Positions 24,210 to 26,962 of a stretch of DNA of 26,962 nt are shown here, piece after piece. The notes under the pieces were generated by a model that did not search any database, was not told where the DNA came from, and was given only the letters and a program-made list of their open reading frames with translations. Position 1 is the first letter of the stretch, and every line of letters begins with the position of its first letter. The translations under genes were made by a program, and so were the position numbers. The stretch spans positions 1 to 26,962 of the forward strand of contig JAWXVD010000036.1 in assembly GCA_044425705.1 (NCBI GenBank), written 5' to 3'. This stretch comes from JAWXVD01 sp044425705. GTDB lineage: Bacteria; Bacillota; Clostridia; Lachnospirales; Lachnospiraceae.

Positions 24210-25085
24210 ATGAAGTCACAACATTCGAATAAAACAATGATATCGTTTGTTCTTCCAGCTTTTATATTTTATACTATATTTATGATCATCCCAATTTTAG
24301 GTGGTGCTTATTATAGTATTACAGACTGGGATGGATTAAGTAAAGAATTTAATATCATCGGATTTAGTAATTATATGAAAATTTTTCAAGATGAATATTT
24401 TGTAAACAGTATTTGGTTTACTTTTAAATATACGTTAGGAGTGGTACTTTGTACCAATGTATTAGCAATTGCCTTGGCTTTGGGCGTAGATAGAATGAAA
24501 AAGAGTAAAGGATTTTTTAGAACCATCTTTTTTATGCCTAACATGGTTAGCTTATTGATTAGTTCTTTTGTTTGGGTTTTTATTTTCTCGAAAATCATTC
24601 CAGAATTTGCAACAAATAATAATATCCAATTCTTAAATAGATCTTGGTTAGGTACTTCAACAAATTCATTTTGGGCTATTTTGATTGTATCTGTATGGGC
24701 TTGGGTTGGATACTTAATGTTGATTTATACAGCAGGTATTCAAAGTGTGCCAAAGGAATTAGTAGAAGCGGGAAAAATTGACGGAGCCAATGGATGGCAA
24801 GCATTTTACAATATCACCCTTCCATTGATTAGAACATCTGTTACCATTTGTACCTTTATTGCATTAAACTGGGGATTTAAAGCCTTTGAAGTTATGTATG
24901 CTCTAACAGGTGGTGGTCCTGGTAAGTCAACAGAATCTATGGCCATGAATATTTATTATGAAGCATTTTCAGGTAAGTTAGCATATGCATATGCTAACGC
25001 GAAAGCCATGACTCTTGTTGTTATCATGTTAGTTGTAGCAGGAACACAAGTGGTAGTGATGAAGAGGAAGGAGGTAGAATTGTAA
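24210..25085 (+). CDS. Sugar ABC transporter permease (MalF/UgpA-like)
   Basis: A 291-residue CUT1-type membrane subunit with about six transmembrane helices. The binding-protein-dependent (EAA) loop that docks on the ATPase is at VEAGKIDGANGWQAFYNITL (E186 onward), then P. GGGPGKSTESMAMNIYYEAF is the characteristic periplasmic/TM segment of MalF-like subunits. GGAAAGG lies just before the ATG. It overlaps the second permease by one base (TAATG), so the two are translated together. No ATPase gene is in the locus; CUT1 systems of Gram-positives often share one MsmK/MsiK-type ATPase encoded elsewhere. Confidence 0.94.
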   Translation: MKSQHSNKTMISFVLPAFIFYTIFMIIPILGGAYYSITDWDGLSKEFNIIGFSNYMKIFQDEYFVNSIWFTFKYTLGVVLCTNVLAIALALGVDRMKKSKGFFRTIFFMPNMVSLLISSFVWVFIFSKIIPEFATNNNIQFLNRSWLGTSTNSFWAILIVSVWAWVGYLMLIYTAGIQSVPKELVEAGKIDGANGWQAFYNITLPLIRTSVTICTFIALNWGFKAFEVMYALTGGGPGKSTESMAMNIYYEAFSGKLAYAYANAKAMTLVVIMLVVAGTQVVVMKRKEVEL

Positions 25086-25912
25086 TGAAAGCAAGTAAAA
25101 TTCAGGACAAACTTATATTTATAGGCTTGGCTCTTGCAACAATTGTTACATTATCACCTCTGATTTTAGCATTTATCAATTCGTTGAAAACCATGGGAGA
25201 AATGTATACTTCAGTTACAGCTTGGCCAGTTGAACCTAAATTTGACAATTATACAGTGGCATTTGAAAGAATGGATTTCATCAATGCTCTGTGTAATACA
25301 ACGATTATTACTTCTTGTAGCGTTGCTGGTATCATTGTAATTACATCCTTAGCAGGATATAAAATTTGTAGAACAAAAACAAAATTTGCATCTTTTATGT
25401 ATTATTTCTTTATCTTTTCTATGTTAATACCATTTTCAGCAGTAATGGTTACCATAGCAAAAGAAATTTCCTGGATGGGATTAACAGGAACTAAATTTGG
25501 AATTATTATTACATATATGGGATTTGGATGTAGCCAAGCGATTTTCCTATATCATGGTTTTGTAAAAGGTATTCCAATTGATATGGAAGAAGCGGCTAGA
25601 ATTGATGGGTGTAATGAATTCAAAATGTTTTATACCATTATCTTTCCTTGCCTAAAACCGATTACTGCAACTATTGCTATATTAAATGTATTATGGATAT
25701 GGAACGATTTCTTATTACCATTAATTCTCTTATCAAAACAAGCTAACTATACATTAGTATTGTCAACCAATAAATTCTTCGGGGCATATATTAGTGATTG
25801 GCCAAATATCATGGCGGGTCTGTTGATGAGTGTAATCCCAATCGTTATCTTCTATATTGTATTCCAAAAACATATCATGAGTGGTATTGTATCTGGTGCT
25901 GTAAAGGGATAG
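25085..25912 (+). CDS. Sugar ABC transporter permease (MalG/UgpE-like)
   Basis: A 275-residue second membrane subunit of the CUT1 importer, about six helices. The EAA loop is at MEEAARIDGCNEFKMFYTII (E168 onward). WIWNDFLLPLILLS is the conserved TM segment after it, and the C-terminus ends at VSGAVKG, the classic MalG-type tail that contacts the ATPase. GGAAGGAGG precedes the ATG, which shares one base with the stop of the first permease. With the binding protein it forms the complete membrane part of the importer. Confidence 0.94.
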   Translation: MKASKIQDKLIFIGLALATIVTLSPLILAFINSLKTMGEMYTSVTAWPVEPKFDNYTVAFERMDFINALCNTTIITSCSVAGIIVITSLAGYKICRTKTKFASFMYYFFIFSMLIPFSAVMVTIAKEISWMGLTGTKFGIIITYMGFGCSQAIFLYHGFVKGIPIDMEEAARIDGCNEFKMFYTIIFPCLKPITATIAILNVLWIWNDFLLPLILLSKQANYTLVLSTNKFFGAYISDWPNIMAGLLMSVIPIVIFYIVFQKHIMSGIVSGAVKG

Positions 25913-25997
25913 TGATGTAAATAAAAAAGACAGATGAAAAGGAAATTTAGGTTCATCTAAAATAAAAGGATATAGGTGAAAATTTCATCTTGTCACC

Positions 25998-26045
25998 ATA
26001 AAAAGGATAAACTTTATGAATTGAATAGAGGTTTATCCTTTTTAT
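25998..26045 (+). terminator. Intrinsic terminator of the ABC transporter operon
   Basis: A perfect 15-bp stem (25998-26012 with 26031-26045), 18-nt loop, with CTTTTTAT closing the right arm. A smaller CAGCAT/ATGCTG hairpin (26060-26084) lies just before the next gene. Confidence 0.8.
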
Positions 26046-26106
26046 AGAATGTTGAAAAACAGCATGTGTTATGTTACTATGCTGAGAGAAAGTGATGGTT
26101 ATTATT

Positions 26107-26962
26107 ATGAATAAGGAAATGTGGAAAAATCCAATTGCATATACAGAATTAGAAAATGCGGAAGTGCCACTCTGGTTTTGGAATGATAAACTAGAAAACG
26201 AAGAGTTAATTAGACAATTAGAATTACAAACTAGTGTGGGAACTACTGGCACTACACCTCATGTTAGAATGAATGGGGGAAATGGGTATATTGGTGGTTT
26301 TCTTGATGAGGATTGGTTCGAAAAAATTCGTTTAGTATTAGAATATAAAAAAGAACACAATGAAAAGTTTTGGTTGTATGATGAAATTGATTGGCCTTCA
26401 GGTACTTGCAATAGAACTGTTACAAAAGATGAAAACTTTAGAGAACAGTATCTAGATATCAAAAAAATAGAAATTCCCAAAGATGGATATTTTAGGATGC
26501 AGGTAAAAAACATAACTAAGCAAAACCTTCTTAATGTGAATGATATGGAATCTCTACGACAATATCCTGTGAATGTATATTTGGTGGATAGAAATCACAA
26601 CCAAGTGGTAGACCCTTATGAATATATGTTTTCTAGTCCTTTTGGAATAGAATTAGAACTTGATAGGAACAATCATTTAGATTTATACGAAATTACCATA
26701 CGTGTAGACACCTATATAGGTGGTGGTGATCAACAAGTTAATTATATGAATAAATCGGCGACAGAGAAATTCATTGAATTATCTTACGAACCTTATAAGA
26801 GAGAAGTTGGGGAATATCTAGGAAATATTATCAATACTAGCTTTAATGATGAAACAAGAATGTGTAATCCGCTTCCATGGAGTCAAGACTTTGCAGATGA
26901 ATTTTTGAAGAGGAAAGGCTATAGCATCTATCCTGTATTGATTCATTTGATTCTATCAGGAG
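26107..26962 (+). CDS. GH106-like glycosidase, 5' part (3' end outside window)
   Basis: An open frame of 285 codons that runs off the window. The start has the layout of the alpha-L-rhamnosidase GH106-like group: VPLWFWNDKLENEELIRQL (20-38), a following loop with HVRMNGG, DEDWFEKIRLVLEYKKEH, and WLYDEIDWPSG (89-99). That last stretch is the typical W-x-Y-D-E-x-x-W-P-S-G barrel signature. No signal peptide, so cytoplasmic. GH106 enzymes remove alpha-linked rhamnose, and related members have other activities, so rhamnosidase is a family-level guess. An in-frame ATG at 26095 is possible, but GAGAGAAAG would then lie too close. It stands after the transporter terminator, so it needs its own promoter (not located). 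Confidence 0.75.
   Translation, partial: MNKEMWKNPIAYTELENAEVPLWFWNDKLENEELIRQLELQTSVGTTGTTPHVRMNGGNGYIGGFLDEDWFEKIRLVLEYKKEHNEKFWLYDEIDWPSGTCNRTVTKDENFREQYLDIKKIEIPKDGYFRMQVKNITKQNLLNVNDMESLRQYPVNVYLVDRNHNQVVDPYEYMFSSPFGIELELDRNNHLDLYEITIRVDTYIGGGDQQVNYMNKSATEKFIELSYEPYKREVGEYLGNIINTSFNDETRMCNPLPWSQDFADEFLKRKGYSIYPVLIHLILSG

Overview
The window is about 27 kb of AT-rich DNA. It looks like a chromosomal segment from an anaerobic, low-GC Firmicute, most likely a Lachnospiraceae-type clostridium. The pointers are strong AGGAGG-type ribosome binding sites, Gram-positive lipoprotein and membrane-anchored exoprotein signals, an oxygen-sensitive two-subunit iron-sulfur serine dehydratase, a DUF4250 small protein, and a carbohydrate ABC transporter with no ATPase gene of its own. 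I see no phage, integrase, transposase, CRISPR array, rRNA or tRNA gene.

Layout. (1) 1-3.7 kb: 3' end of a YtcJ-like amidohydrolase, a shared terminator, and a converging large lipoprotein built from two tandem right-handed beta-helix (Pmp-type) modules. (2) 3.7-5.9 kb: a histidine kinase/response regulator pair read in the same direction as, and just upstream of, the lipoprotein gene. Its promoter region carries a striking 33-bp tandem repeat and separates it from a divergent nitroreductase (5.96-6.5 kb). (3) 6.6-8.9 kb: an NSS-family sodium-coupled transporter with a possible leader ORF, then a RelB/DinJ-RelE/ParE toxin-antitoxin pair. (4) 8.9-12.8 kb: a PdaA-like deacetylase with a folded leader, the serine dehydratase genes sdaAB-sdaAA, and a membrane-anchored C39-like cysteine peptidase. 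(5) 12.8-17.6 kb: ClpB behind a structured leader, a DUF4250 protein, a YkgJ-type cysteine-cluster protein and a canonical CE4 polysaccharide deacetylase. (6) 17.7 kb to the end: a Gfo/Idh/MocA oxidoreductase divergent from a sugar locus. That locus holds a GH42 beta-galactosidase, a UPF0303 protein, a sugar isomerase/epimerase-like TIM barrel, a CUT1 ABC importer (binding protein and two permeases) and the start of a GH106-like glycosidase.

How the genes fit together. The sugar locus reads as uptake of a galactose- and possibly rhamnose-containing plant oligosaccharide, followed by cytoplasmic cleavage. The two-component system may control the adjacent beta-helix lipoprotein. The two deacetylases act on cell-wall polysaccharide.

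The least ordinary content is between the genes. Two copies of a bipartite structured element follow unrelated genes (8889-8960 and 17573-17673). A 26-bp palindrome occurs twice (10831-10856, where it encodes the C-terminus of SdaAB, and 16048-16073). A 33-bp promoter-like triplication lies at 5797-5895. Several leaders have mutually exclusive pairings (clpB, and the end of the DUF4250 gene). None of this proves a new system, but these are the places to look first.
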